A stretch of 14,251 bases of DNA. Source: JAWLHA01 sp041690535 (GTDB taxonomy: Bacteria; Pseudomonadota; Gammaproteobacteria; Thiohalomonadales; Thiohalomonadaceae). Of this stretch, positions 6,462 through 14,021 are shown one piece after another. The notes below the pieces were generated by a model that did no database searches, was not told the origin of the DNA, and worked only from the letters and a program-made list of their open reading frames with translations. The number at the start of each line of letters is the position of its first letter. Position 1 is the stretch's first letter. Made by a program: the position numbers and the translations under genes. Location: the NCBI GenBank assembly GCA_041690535.1, contig JAWLHA010000091.1, positions 1 through 14,251 on the forward strand. Reading direction: 5' to 3'.

Positions 6462-6665
6462 CTGGTTGCTGCTAGTTGCTGGTTGCTGGTTGCTGGTTGC
6501 TGGTTGCTGGTTGCTGGTTGCTGGTTGGTTGCTGGTTGGTTGCTGGTTGCTGGTTGCTGGTTGCTGGTTGCTGGTTGCTGGTTGCTGGTTGCTGGTTGCT
6601 GGTTGCTGGTTGCTGGTTGCTGGTTGCTGGTTACTGGTTGCTGGTTGCTGGTTGCTGATTGCTGA
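6459..6665. repeat. Heptanucleotide tandem repeat array (TTGCTGG)n
   Basis: The array is 207 bp. By hand count it has 23 exact TTGCTGG units, five one-base variants (TAGCTGG, TTGCTGC, TTACTGG and two TTGCTGA at the distal end) and two 4-bp partial units TTGG, plus one stray TAG. Variants cluster at the edges, as expected of slippage arrays, and the long exact block is 6540-6630. Because 7 is not a multiple of 3, every reading frame across it is open for long stretches; the translations (LLVAGCW on plus, SNQQPAT on minus) are artefacts. It starts at the PilZ stop codon, in the convergent gap before radA. Confidence 0.97.
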
Positions 6666-6693
6666 TGATCTCGGGTAACTACTCACCCCCATC

Positions 6694-6791
6694 CGTCATT
6701 CCCGCGAAGGCGGGAATCCAGTGCTGGACTTCAGAGGGCCAAGGGTATTGGGCTGGGTGCCTTATGGATTCCCGCCTTCGCGGGAATGACG
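6694..6791. repeat. Inverted pair of dRS3-like palindromes (large hairpin)
   Basis: Two 27-bp arms (6694-6720 and 6765-6791) are perfect reverse complements separated by 44 nt. Each arm contains its own palindrome fitting ATTCCC-N8-GGGAAT, the pattern known as dRS3 in Neisseria and seen in many proteobacterial intergenic repeats. It can form one long hairpin or two small ones and might end transcription of the convergent FHA-PilZ and radA transcripts. The remaining stretch, 6792-6980, shows nothing I can name. Confidence 0.9.
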
Positions 6792-6980
6792 AACAGTACA
6801 AGTAGCGAGGATCGAGTGCGTTGAGTCTGCTTCCGAATCTTACTATTTGCATAAGCGGGAGGCAGTCAGGGGGCGAGTAGTTACGATCTCGGTTCGGAAA
6901 TCGGGGTGCAAGCTCGTTGCTCACGTTGCCACGCGGCGCGGAGCAAACCACTTCCGACCACCAACGACTGGCGGCCAAGG

Positions 6981-8342
6981 TCAGCGCAGCGCATCAACCG
7001 CCTCGGACAACCGATTGACGCCCGTGATCTCCATCCCCTCGATGGGGCGCTTGGGTCGATTGGCGGCCGGGACGATGGCCCGTTTGTAGCCGTGCTTGGC
7101 GGCTTCCTTGAGTCGCTCCTGACCGTTCGGCACCGGGCGGATCTCCCCCGCCAGCCCCACCTCGCCAAAGGCAATCAACCCCTCCGGCAGCGGGCGATTG
7201 CGCATACTGGAGAGCACCGAGAGGAGCAGCGGAAGGTCTGCAGCGGTTTCAGTGAGGCGGACCCCCCCCACCACGTTGACGAACACATCCTGGTCGTACG
7301 TAGCGATGCCGCCGTGGCGATGCAGCACGGCAAGGAGCATGGCGAGGCGATTCTGCTCCAGCCCCACCGTCACGCGGCGCGGATTGCTCAGGTGGCTCTC
7401 GTCCACCAGCGCCTGCACTTCCACCAACATTGGGCGGCTCCCCTCGAGGGTCACCATCACCACACTGCCCGGGACCTCCTCGCTATGGCGGGAGAGGAAA
7501 ATGGCCGAGGGGTTGATCACCTCTTTTAGGCCCGCCTCCGTCATGGCGAACACCCCAAGCTCGTTGACGGCTCCGAAGCGGTTCTTGAAGGCGCGCACCA
7601 CCCGAAAGCGGCTGCTGCTGTCGCCCTCGAAATAGAGGACGGTATCGACCATGTGCTCCAGTACCCGCGGCCCCGCAAGCTGCCCCTCCTTGGTGACGTG
7701 CCCCACCAGAAAGAGCGCGGTCCCACTCTGTTTGGCGTAGCGCACCAGCTGTGCAGCGCTCTCCCGTACCTGAGCCACCGATCCGGGGGCCGACTGGAGT
7801 GCTTCGGTGTACACGGTCTGGATGGAATCAACCACCAGGACCTGCGGTCGCTCCCTGCTGGCGGCGGCAAGAATACCCTCCACCCGGGTTTCAGCAGCGA
7901 GTCGCAACTGCGCAAGGGGTAAACTCAGGCGGTGGGCGCGCAGACTCACCTGCTGGGGGGATTCCTCTCCGGTGACATAGAGACTTGCACACCCCTCGCC
8001 CAAGGCCGCAAGGGTCTGCAGCAGCAGGGTCGATTTGCCGATGCCGGGGTCGCCGCCGATGAGCACGACCGACCCCGGCACCAGTCCGCCGCCAAGGACG
8101 CGATCAAACTCCCCGATGCCAGTGGGCGTACGGCGCACATCGTCGGGGACCACATCCACCAACGCCTGGACATCGCCGCCACTGGTCCCTGCGTAGCCGC
8201 CGAAACGCCCCCCCTTGGGGGGCGGGGCGGGGGCCAGCTCCACAAGGGTGTTCCAGGCCCCGCAGTCGGGACACTGCCCTGCCCACTTCGGAGAGTGGCC
8301 GCCGCACTCGGTGCAGCTGTAGCTGATCTTTCCTTTCGCCAA
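6981..8342 (-). CDS. radA: DNA repair protein RadA (branch migration ATPase)
   Basis: The 453-aa protein has RadA's full architecture. An N-terminal C4 zinc finger has C10, C13, C24 and C27. The RecA-like ATPase has Walker A GGDPGIGKST (96-105) and a Walker B-type VLVVDSIQT (168-176). The RadA-specific KNRFG motif is at 253-257. A Lon protease-like C-terminal domain includes VHRHGGIATYDQDVFVNVVGG-type sequence and ends near residue 450. The known family role is helicase-driven branch migration during RecA-mediated recombination, acting on the chromosome. The start ATG (8342-8340) gives the zinc finger at the usual position. It is last in the minus-strand run, 80 nt after the Nudix gene. No terminator is evident just past its stop except the large hairpin about 190 nt downstream. 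Confidence 0.97.
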   Translation of the reverse strand: MAKGKISYSCTECGGHSPKWAGQCPDCGAWNTLVELAPAPPPKGGRFGGYAGTSGGDVQALVDVVPDDVRRTPTGIGEFDRVLGGGLVPGSVVLIGGDPGIGKSTLLLQTLAALGEGCASLYVTGEESPQQVSLRAHRLSLPLAQLRLAAETRVEGILAAASRERPQVLVVDSIQTVYTEALQSAPGSVAQVRESAAQLVRYAKQSGTALFLVGHVTKEGQLAGPRVLEHMVDTVLYFEGDSSSRFRVVRAFKNRFGAVNELGVFAMTEAGLKEVINPSAIFLSRHSEEVPGSVVMVTLEGSRPMLVEVQALVDESHLSNPRRVTVGLEQNRLAMLLAVLHRHGGIATYDQDVFVNVVGGVRLTETAADLPLLLSVLSSMRNRPLPEGLIAFGEVGLAGEIRPVPNGQERLKEAAKHGYKRAIVPAANRPKRPIEGMEITGVNRLSEAVDALR

Positions 8343-8422
8343 CGTGGGTTCTACCGTGAGCTATTGAAGTGGTGCGACGTTGCACGGTTGCCGCGAAACC
8401 TCCGCCCCTGTAACCGTCTACC

Positions 8423-8854
8423 TCACCGTTCTGGGCGGAAGCGTCCCGGGAAGAGTGCCTGCAGGCAGTGGAGCGTGGTGGCATTCACCGGGAGCGTGTC
8501 CAATGCCTCGAACGGAACCCAGCCGGCCGCACGGGCATCGTCGCCCGCGTCCGGCTCCCCTCCGAGGTACTCCCCGGCCACATCGAGCACCACATAGTGG
8601 TATAGGGGCTCACCCTGCGCATCACGCTCCAGAAGCTCAAACGTATACAGGACCTCCCCGGCGCGAATGACCACTCCCGTCTCTTCGAGGATCTCCCGCT
8701 CGGCGGCCACGGCCAGGGTTTCACCCCACTGCACGCCGCCCCCCGGGATCGCCCACTCCCCGGCGTAGGGGGGCCGATCCCTTTGTACCAACAAAATCGC
8801 GTCATCGCGCACCACGATCGCCCCCACCCCCACCCGGGGTGAGCGTTCAGCCAT
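8423..8854 (-). CDS. Nudix hydrolase
   Basis: The 143-aa protein contains a complete Nudix box, GX5EX7REUXEEXGU, at about 39-61, with REILEETGV as its core. The N-terminus, RVGVGAIVVRDDAILLVQRD, and the WAIPGGGVQWGE context resemble MutT/ADP-ribose pyrophosphatase-like enzymes that remove nucleoside diphosphates linked to another group, with Mg2+ held by the box glutamates. The substrate cannot be told. The ATG at 8854 is chosen over an upstream one at 8914 because it starts just before the domain and overlaps the alr stop by 8 nt, a coupling arrangement. It lies between alr and radA in the same direction and is likely co-transcribed. Confidence 0.88.
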   Translation of the reverse strand: MAERSPRVGVGAIVVRDDAILLVQRDRPPYAGEWAIPGGGVQWGETLAVAAEREILEETGVVIRAGEVLYTFELLERDAQGEPLYHYVVLDVAGEYLGGEPDAGDDARAAGWVPFEALDTLPVNATTLHCLQALFPGRFRPER

Positions 8855-10004
8855 GGCGGGTGGTCCTCCGCGCGGCGAAGCCCGGCTCCCGGGCCACGTC
8901 GTCCCGGATCTCACCCGCCTCGCAGCTCACGCGTTGGGTGATACCGCACAGCAACTCATAGGGGATGGTCTGGGCACATTCGGCGATCTCCTCTACCGGA
9001 AGCCCCTCGCCCCAGAGCACGGCGGGGTCCCCCGGCTTTGCCTGGGGCTGGCTGCGCAGGTCCACCGTGATCATGTCCATGGAAACCCGTCCCACCAAGG
9101 GCACGCGCCGGCCGTTCAGCAGTACTGGGGTCCCCTGACGGGCATGGCGGGGATAGCCGTCACCGTAACCGATGGCGATCACTCCCACGGGCATATCTTC
9201 GGGACAAACCCATGCCCCCCCATAGCCCACCATCTCACCCCGCCGGGTATGATTGACGGCAATGAGCTCGGCATGAAGGGTCATCACCGGCTTCAGGTCA
9301 TGCTCCACGGCTCGGCCCCCCAGAAAGGGCGAAACACCGTAGAGCATAATTCCCGGGCGCACCCAATCGGCGTGAGTCTCCGGCCAGCCAAGCAGGCCTG
9401 CGGAGTTGGCGATGGCCCGCTCCCCCGGCAGGCCGGCCACGGCGGCGTCGAAGCGCCGTACCTGCTGCAGTGTCGCCGGATCGTCCAGGTCATCGGCGTT
9501 GGCCAGGTGCGTCATAAACCCGGTGATCTCCACCCCTGGGCAACTCTGCAGTCGGCGCACTGCCTCTTGGATGCGCTCCGGTGCAAACCCGAGCCGGTGC
9601 ATGCCACTGTCCACCTTGAGCCACACCCGAAGCCGGGATGCCGACGTACGTCGCTCGACCGCCCTGAGTTGAGCGTCGTGGTGAATGATCGTGTCCAGTC
9701 GGCTCCGGGCGATGGCGGGGAGTTCGTCGGCGTGAAAGAACCCCTCCAGCAGAGTGATCGGGGCAGTGATCCCCGCCTCCCGGAGCTGAAGCGCCTCGTT
9801 GATACACGCCACCCCAAGGGCATCGGCCCCCCCCAGTGCCTGGGCCATGCGCACCGAGCCGTGGCCATAGCCGTTGGCCTTGATGGCCGCCATGATCCGC
9901 GCCTCGCCGACAACCGCCCGGGCCACGGCCAGGTTGGAGCGCAGCGCCTCCAGGTTGATCGTCACCCGGGTGGCGCGGCCGAAAGGGTGCGGGCTCGAGC
10001 TCAT
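8847..10004 (-). CDS. alr: Alanine racemase
   Basis: The 385-aa protein is a fold-type III PLP enzyme. The PLP lysine K42 lies in AAIKANGYGHG (39-49), and the catalytic tyrosine Y261 lies in MVGYGGAW, contributed to the partner's active site in the known dimer. SGMHRLGF (133-140), THLANAD and GYGDGYPR mark the barrel, and GRVSMDM begins a conserved part of the C-terminal beta domain. It interconverts L- and D-alanine for peptidoglycan. The ATG overlaps the dnaB stop (ATGA, 10004-10001), so translation is probably coupled to dnaB. A short Arg-rich tail (about residues 372-385) extends past the conserved domain. The catabolic paralogue dadX is possible by sequence, but the dnaB-alr context favours the biosynthetic enzyme. 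Confidence 0.96.
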   Translation of the reverse strand: MSSSPHPFGRATRVTINLEALRSNLAVARAVVGEARIMAAIKANGYGHGSVRMAQALGGADALGVACINEALQLREAGITAPITLLEGFFHADELPAIARSRLDTIIHHDAQLRAVERRTSASRLRVWLKVDSGMHRLGFAPERIQEAVRRLQSCPGVEITGFMTHLANADDLDDPATLQQVRRFDAAVAGLPGERAIANSAGLLGWPETHADWVRPGIMLYGVSPFLGGRAVEHDLKPVMTLHAELIAVNHTRRGEMVGYGGAWVCPEDMPVGVIAIGYGDGYPRHARQGTPVLLNGRRVPLVGRVSMDMITVDLRSQPQAKPGDPAVLWGEGLPVEEIAECAQTIPYELLCGITQRVSCEAGEIRDDVAREPGFAARRTTRHG

Positions 10005-11392
10005 CCGAAAGGCTCTTCGCTGTACGTCCCGGGTGCCAGATTGTCGAAACGCGTAAACCGCCCCTGGAACGCCAGTCGGACGGAGCCGATGGGGCCGTTA
10101 CGCTGCTTGCCAATGATGATTTCGGCCACCCCTTTGTCGGGACTGTCTTCGTTGTACACCTCGTCGCGGTAGATGAAGATGATCACGTCGGCATCCTGCT
10201 CGATGGCACCGGATTCGCGCAGATCCGACATCACCGGTCGCTTGTTGGGGCGCTGCTCCAGGCTCCGGTTCAACTGCGACAGGGCGATCACCGGGCAGTG
10301 CAACTCCTTGGCCAGCGCCTTCAACGAACGGGATATCTCCGAGATCTCGGCGGTTCGGTTCTCCCTGATACCGGGGACCTGCATGAGCTGCAGGTAATCG
10401 ATGACGATGAGACCGAGACCGCCATGCTCCCGGCTCAACCGCCGCGCCCGCGCCCGCAACTCGGTCGGGCTGAGGGCGGGTGTATCGTCGACGAAGATCT
10501 TGGTCTCGGCGAGAATCCCCACGGTGGAGGTAAGGCGCGGCCAGTCGTCGTCCTCCAGCTTGCCGCTTCGCAAGCGGTGCTGGTCGATGCGCCCCAGGGA
10601 GGAGATGAGTCGCATGGCGAGCTGCTCGCCGGGCATTTCCATGGAAAACACCGCCACGGGAACGCCCCCCTTGATGGCCGCCGCTTCCGCCAGGTTCATG
10701 GCGAAGGTGGTCTTGCCCATGGAGGGACGGCCGGCAACGATGATGAGATCCGACGGCTGCAGGCCCGAAGTCTTGGCGTCGAAATCGATGTAGCCGGTCG
10801 GCACCCCGGTGATGGCCTGATCCTGCTGGAACAATTGGTCGATGCGATCCACCGCCTTGACCAGCAGGTCCTTCATCCCGACGAACCCACCGCGATTACG
10901 GGCGCTATTGTCGGCGATCTCGTAGACTTTGCGCTCGGCCTCGTCCAGCAGTTCATGGATGGGCCGTCCCTCGGGATGGAACGCGCTGTCCGCGATGTCG
11001 TTGGCAACTCGGATCAACTGGCGCAGTACCGAGCGCTCGCGGACGATATTGGCATAGGCCTTTATGTTGGCAGCGCTGGGGGTGTTGTTGGCCACCGCAC
11101 CCAGATAGGCGATCCCGCCCACCGTCTCGAGTTCATCGTTCTTGTCGAGGGTTCCGGCCAGGGTCACCGCATCGAAGGGATTGCCCTCCTCCGCCAGACG
11201 GCGGATGGCACGGAAGATGTGGCGATGATCGCGACGGTAGAAGTCGTCTTCCGAGACCAGGTCGCCGACTTTGTCCCAGGCGCCGTTATCGAGCAGCAGA
11301 CCACCGAGGACGGCCTGTTCGGCCTCCACCGAGTGGGGTACGACCTTCAGGGCTTCTTCGGCTGGATCACGGGCGAGCGCCATTTCGGACAT
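10001..11392 (-). CDS. dnaB: Replicative DNA helicase DnaB
   Basis: The 463-aa protein is a full-length DnaB. The N-terminal domain (about 15-120) begins with PHSVEAEQAVLGGLLLD, a linker follows, and the RecA-like helicase domain has Walker A GRPSMGKTT (221-229), VFSMEM and the Walker B-region LIVIDYLQLM. A further conserved segment, SQLNRSLEQRPNKRPVMSDLRESGAIEQDAD, is split over several motifs near 388-420. There is no intein. It forms the hexameric helicase at the fork and recruits primase. The ATG at 11392 is preferred: the frame continues to 11503 but that extension runs across the rplI terminator and gives non-family sequence. An alternative ATG lies three codons in. The Shine-Dalgarno sequence is weak. 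It is separated from rplI by 131 nt and overlaps alr. Confidence 0.96.
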   Translation of the reverse strand: MSEMALARDPAEEALKVVPHSVEAEQAVLGGLLLDNGAWDKVGDLVSEDDFYRRDHRHIFRAIRRLAEEGNPFDAVTLAGTLDKNDELETVGGIAYLGAVANNTPSAANIKAYANIVRERSVLRQLIRVANDIADSAFHPEGRPIHELLDEAERKVYEIADNSARNRGGFVGMKDLLVKAVDRIDQLFQQDQAITGVPTGYIDFDAKTSGLQPSDLIIVAGRPSMGKTTFAMNLAEAAAIKGGVPVAVFSMEMPGEQLAMRLISSLGRIDQHRLRSGKLEDDDWPRLTSTVGILAETKIFVDDTPALSPTELRARARRLSREHGGLGLIVIDYLQLMQVPGIRENRTAEISEISRSLKALAKELHCPVIALSQLNRSLEQRPNKRPVMSDLRESGAIEQDADVIIFIYRDEVYNEDSPDKGVAEIIIGKQRNGPIGSVRLAFQGRFTRFDNLAPGTYSEEPFG

Positions 11393-11479
11393 GAGTCGGA
11401 ATCGCCTGTTCTTGGAAAGACCGGAGCAATGGGGAAAGGGAAGAGCATGCCGAAAAGCGCCCCCTGCGAAAAGAGCGCA

Positions 11480-11516
11480 AAATTCGTGCCGCGCCCCCGG
11501 CATGGGGGCACGGCAC
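11480..11516 (-). terminator. Rho-independent-type terminator or attenuator between rplI and dnaB
   Basis: On the minus strand, arms 11516-11504 and 11498-11486 form a GC-rich 12-bp stem with one mismatch and a 5-nt loop, followed by GAATTTTG (TTTT at 11483-11480). It begins 7 nt past the rplI stop. The T-run is short, so partial termination is likely, lowering dnaB expression relative to the ribosomal genes. Confidence 0.65.
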
Positions 11517-11523
11517 CAAGCTG

Positions 11524-11973
11524 TTATTCAGCTACGACGTTGACCGTCAGTGACTGAACGACATCATTGTGCAACTGCATCTCGATGGTGTGTTCACCGG
11601 TGTGACGAATGCTGCCCTCAGGCATTTTCACTTCGCGCTTGTCGGCTTCCACGCCCGCGGCCTGCAACGCATCAACGACATCGGAGGGGCCGATGGAACC
11701 GAACAACTTGCCTTCCTCGCCGGCCACGGCCGCGACGGTCACGCTGCCCAGGTTGGCGATCTGCTCCGCACGCTGCCTGGCCGCCGCCAGCGCCTCAGCC
11801 GCCTTGGCCTCCAGCTCCGCACGACGCGCCTCGAAGGCCGCCACGTTGTCGGCCGTGGCCATCACCGCCACGCCCTTGGGGATGAGGAAGTTCCGGCCAT
11901 AACCGGAGCGCACTTTGACCTTATCGCCCAAATTGCCCAGGGTGGGCACCTTCTCCAACAGAATGACTTCCAT
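11524..11973 (-). CDS. rplI: 50S ribosomal protein L9
   Basis: The 149-aa protein matches L9. The N-terminal rRNA-binding domain begins MEVILLEKVPTLGNLGDKV and includes GYGRNFLIPKG (27-37). The long Ala/Glu-rich connecting helix (about 42-75) leads to the C-terminal domain with GKLFGSIG and TGEHTIEMQLH. It binds 23S rRNA domain V near the base of the L1 stalk. The ATG at 11973 is chosen because a GAGGT site lies 7 nt upstream and the family starts at this residue; an in-frame TTG two codons earlier is discarded. It follows the DUF2232-type gene by 60 nt and is followed by a terminator-like hairpin before dnaB. Confidence 0.98.
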   Translation of the reverse strand: MEVILLEKVPTLGNLGDKVKVRSGYGRNFLIPKGVAVMATADNVAAFEARRAELEAKAAEALAAARQRAEQIANLGSVTVAAVAGEEGKLFGSIGPSDVVDALQAAGVEADKREVKMPEGSIRHTGEHTIEMQLHNDVVQSLTVNVVAE

Positions 11974-12033
11974 CTTCAATACCTCGATATTTTGCCCAGT
12001 CGGCCGCCGGGACTTGCGCCCGGCGTGCCGGAT

Positions 12034-12921
12034 CTATTCAGCTTTCTTCGCGAAGAACGCACGAAAATCGAACCAGCTGTCTGCAAAGCCCGCAACCGCC
12101 AACGTAACCGCCGTCTGCGGGAGTGCAATCAGCAACAGCGCGTACAACCCAATCAGCCAGCCTTTGTGGGCCCCCGCCGACGCCACCAGCCCGTGACTCA
12201 CTGCTAACCCCTGGAGGAGGTACAGCAAGCCGAGCACCATCAGAAGGTCTGTCGCCACCGCCGAAAGTGCCCCGTGGGTGGAAAAGGCCACCGCGAACAC
12301 CCCCGCAGTGATCACACCCACCGCCTTGCCCAGCCGCAACCCGTGGAACTCTTGGCGAAATCCGCCGGGATTGTACAGCAGAGCCTGCCACCAACGAGCG
12401 ATGAACAGGCACCCGAGCAGGCTCAAGGTCAGCGCGGACGCAACAACGCCGGTCATCAGCTGGGCCAACTGCGAAACCGATTCCCCACCTTCGGCACCTG
12501 CCCCACTCAGCGTCTCGCGGAAGAGCTCCTCCCACCAAGCCGCAGGCTCCGGGGTCACGAAATGGATGGCAACCAGCAACATGCCCCCAAAGACCCCTGC
12601 CAGCCGCACGCTGTGGTCGAGCCGGGCTGAGCGGCGCAGGCTCACCGACAACGCCCAGACCGGCAGCCAGAGAGCCACCGCGTAGGCCAGACCGGCAGCG
12701 GGTTGACCCATGATCAGGAAAGAGAGCAGGCTCATCGCCAACGTCGCCCCCCCGATCACCGCCAATCCCTGCCATGGCCCCACTCGCAGGGTCACCAGAC
12801 CGGCCGCGCCCCCACTGAGATAACTCAGCGGGGGCAGAAGCAGCGACAGCACCGCCGCTACCGACGTCACTGCCACCGCCTGCATGCGGCCGCGCATGAT
12901 GTAGGCTGCCAGAAATCGCAT
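12034..12921 (-). CDS. DUF2232/YybS-type multipass membrane protein between rpsR and rplI
   Basis: The 295-aa protein is almost wholly hydrophobic, with about eight probable membrane helices, for example residues 13-37, 40-72, 76-92, 105-122, 152-175 and the region 200-285. Basic residues cluster in the loops, such as SLRRSAR (93-99). No catalytic motif is recognisable. The position between rpsR and rplI, the size and the helix pattern fit the DUF2232 (YybS-like) family found at this locus in Pseudomonas and related bacteria. The family's function is unknown; transport has been guessed from its topology. The ATG at 12921 has GGAG 9 nt upstream. Assignment rests on synteny and topology, not on a motif. 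Confidence 0.75.
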   Translation of the reverse strand: MRFLAAYIMRGRMQAVAVTSVAAVLSLLLPPLSYLSGGAAGLVTLRVGPWQGLAVIGGATLAMSLLSFLIMGQPAAGLAYAVALWLPVWALSVSLRRSARLDHSVRLAGVFGGMLLVAIHFVTPEPAAWWEELFRETLSGAGAEGGESVSQLAQLMTGVVASALTLSLLGCLFIARWWQALLYNPGGFRQEFHGLRLGKAVGVITAGVFAVAFSTHGALSAVATDLLMVLGLLYLLQGLAVSHGLVASAGAHKGWLIGLYALLLIALPQTAVTLAVAGFADSWFDFRAFFAKKAE

Positions 12922-12954
12922 CGTTTCGCGCTCCAGCCCTGCTCAGGCCAGCGA

Positions 12955-13179
12955 TCAGTGCGAATCGGTGTACGGCAGCAGGGCCAGGAAACGGGCCCGC
13001 TTGATCGCGGTTGCCAACTGGCGCTGGTATTTCGCCTTGGTACCGGTGATCCGGCTGGGAACGATTTTGCCGCTCTCGGTGATGTAGTTCTTGAGGGTGG
13101 CGAGATCCTTGTAGTCGATCTCTTTCACGCCTTCGGCCGTGAAACGGCAAAACTTCTTACGTCTGAAATAACGAGCCAT
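12955..13179 (-). CDS. rpsR: 30S ribosomal protein S18
   Basis: The 74-aa protein is nearly identical in recall to E. coli S18: MARYFRRKKFCRF, then IDYKDLATLKNYITESGKIV-type sequence, SRITGTKAKYQRQLATAIKRAR and ALLPYTDSH. It binds 16S rRNA in the platform together with S6. The ATG at 13179 is used rather than the one four codons upstream because GGAG lies 6 nt before it and the family starts with MARYF. It is 23 nt after priB and 33 nt before the DUF2232-type gene, in the same operon. A single cysteine (C11) is retained, so this is not a full zinc-binding form. Confidence 0.98.
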   Translation of the reverse strand: MARYFRRKKFCRFTAEGVKEIDYKDLATLKNYITESGKIVPSRITGTKAKYQRQLATAIKRARFLALLPYTDSH

Positions 13180-13202
13180 GTCTGTCTCCAAAAACGAACG
13201 AT

Positions 13203-13517
13203 TCAGGTTGCGGGCCCAACGTCTTCCACACGAATTTCCCGGGCATGCACGACCAGTCGAGTGCTGCGACTGCTTGCGCGACTGAGAAATCCATCCACAC
13301 GAACCCGGCAGTCACTCTCGAGTTGCGCCAGGGCAGGCTGCAATTCCGCCCCGGTGACCAGCACTTCGACCTGGCACTGGGCGGTGCGGCACATGCCGGC
13401 CTCGACCTGCTGGGATTCGTGCCTAAGCGTGAACCGACTGATCGGTATTCCCGCCGGGGTGAAGCGGGTCTCGGGGGGATCGCCCACCCTGCCCGTGATC
13501 ACCACGCGATTTTCCAC
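13203..13517 (-). CDS. priB: Primosomal replication protein PriB (single-strand binding OB fold)
   Basis: The 104-aa protein has the PriB length and pattern: NRVVITGRVGDPPETRFTPA at the start, GIPISRFTLRHES (23-35), CQVEVLVTGAEL (48-59) and a VRVDGFLS strand (72-79). It is a small OB-fold protein related to SSB that, in characterised species, bridges PriA and DnaT at restarted forks. The start is GTG, supported by AAGG 7 nt upstream and the family N-terminus. It lies 9 nt after rpsF and before rpsR, its usual place. Sequence identity to E. coli PriB is low, so the assignment leans on size, fold pattern and position. Confidence 0.9.
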   Translation of the reverse strand: MENRVVITGRVGDPPETRFTPAGIPISRFTLRHESQQVEAGMCRTAQCQVEVLVTGAELQPALAQLESDCRVRVDGFLSRASSRSTRLVVHAREIRVEDVGPAT

Positions 13518-13526
13518 GCGACCGCC

Positions 13527-13943
13527 TTATTCGGCGGAAGCCTCCTCAGCGCCCTTCTCCTCAGATCTCTCGTCGGAACCACGGCTCTCGGAACGGGACT
13601 CCTCGCGCCCTTCCTCTCGGCCTTCGCGGCTCTTGGCCAGCGGCGAAGGCTCGGTGACCGCCTCTTTCGTGGTGAGCACCAGGTTGCGGATGACGGCGTC
13701 GTTGAAGCGGAACGCGGACTCCAGTTCAGCCATGGTCTCGGCGGTGCACTCGACGTTCATCAGGACGTAGTGCGCCTTGTGGATCTTGGCGATGGGGTAG
13801 GCCAGCTGACGACGGCCCCAGTCCTCCAGGCGGTGGATCTGGCCGCCGTTGGACTCGATGGTCGAGCGGTAACGCTCGATCATGGCGGGAACTTGCTCGC
13901 TCTGGTCGGGGTGGACCAGAAACACGACTTCGTAATGCCTCAT
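13527..13943 (-). CDS. rpsF: 30S ribosomal protein S6
   Basis: The 138-aa protein begins MRHYEVVFLVHPDQSEQVP and contains EDWGRRQLAYPIAKIHKAHY (40-59) and FRFNDAVIRNLVL (78-90), the S6 core fold of about 95 residues. A C-terminal tail of about 40 residues is low-complexity and rich in Arg, Glu and Ser. S6 tails are often acidic, and in E. coli RimK adds glutamates; here many Glu are encoded but mixed with Arg. S6 binds S18 and 16S rRNA in the platform. The ATG has GGAG 7 nt upstream. It is first in the ribosomal/replication operon, behind a strong promoter. Confidence 0.97.
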   Translation of the reverse strand: MRHYEVVFLVHPDQSEQVPAMIERYRSTIESNGGQIHRLEDWGRRQLAYPIAKIHKAHYVLMNVECTAETMAELESAFRFNDAVIRNLVLTTKEAVTEPSPLAKSREGREEGREESRSESRGSDERSEEKGAEEASAE

Positions 13944-13967
13944 TTGTCGCTCCTTTCGGATTGCGCA

Positions 13968-14021
13968 GCCTTAAGCTGAGGACCTAAGGCAAGGAGTGGA
14001 AAGAACGGGCGCAAGCGCCCG
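13968..14021 (-). promoter_or_regulatory. Structured 5' leader of rpsF
   Basis: Two hairpins lie between the promoter and rpsF. A perfect 6-bp stem with a 4-nt loop occupies 14006-14021 and another stem (GCCTTA/TAAGGC ends) occupies 13968-13990. The S6:S18 complex is known to bind rpsF leaders in many bacteria through a hairpin with a CCG bulge. A CCG is present near the first stem, but the exact motif cannot be confirmed by eye. Confidence 0.4.

Noticed and set aside
6459..6665. CRISPR array
   Set aside because: The units are 7 bp and contiguous, with no spacers and no cas genes.
6466..6678. Plus-strand frames of LLVAGCW repeats, resembling membrane peptides
   Set aside because: Three parallel frames across the same 7-bp array give the same peptide; no start signal.
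6195..6692. Minus-strand frame with SNQQPAT repeats, resembling a repetitive surface protein
   Set aside because: The repeats come from the heptanucleotide array, which is open in all frames; the rest is antisense to PilZ.
6679..6978. Minus-strand 99-codon frame containing FPRRRES and WIPAFAGMT
   Set aside because: These peptides are the usual spurious translation of dRS3-like palindromes; not a gene.
8853..10172. Long plus-strand open frame opposite alr and the dnaB end
   Set aside because: Shadow of alr; composition unlike a protein and no start context.
10298..11557. Long plus-strand open frame opposite dnaB
   Set aside because: Shadow of dnaB and the gap upstream of it, with no recognisable domain.
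12038..13150. Minus-strand 370-codon frame across rpsR and the DUF2232-type gene
   Set aside because: It overlaps two better-supported genes in another frame and reads as Arg/Gly/Ala-rich noise.
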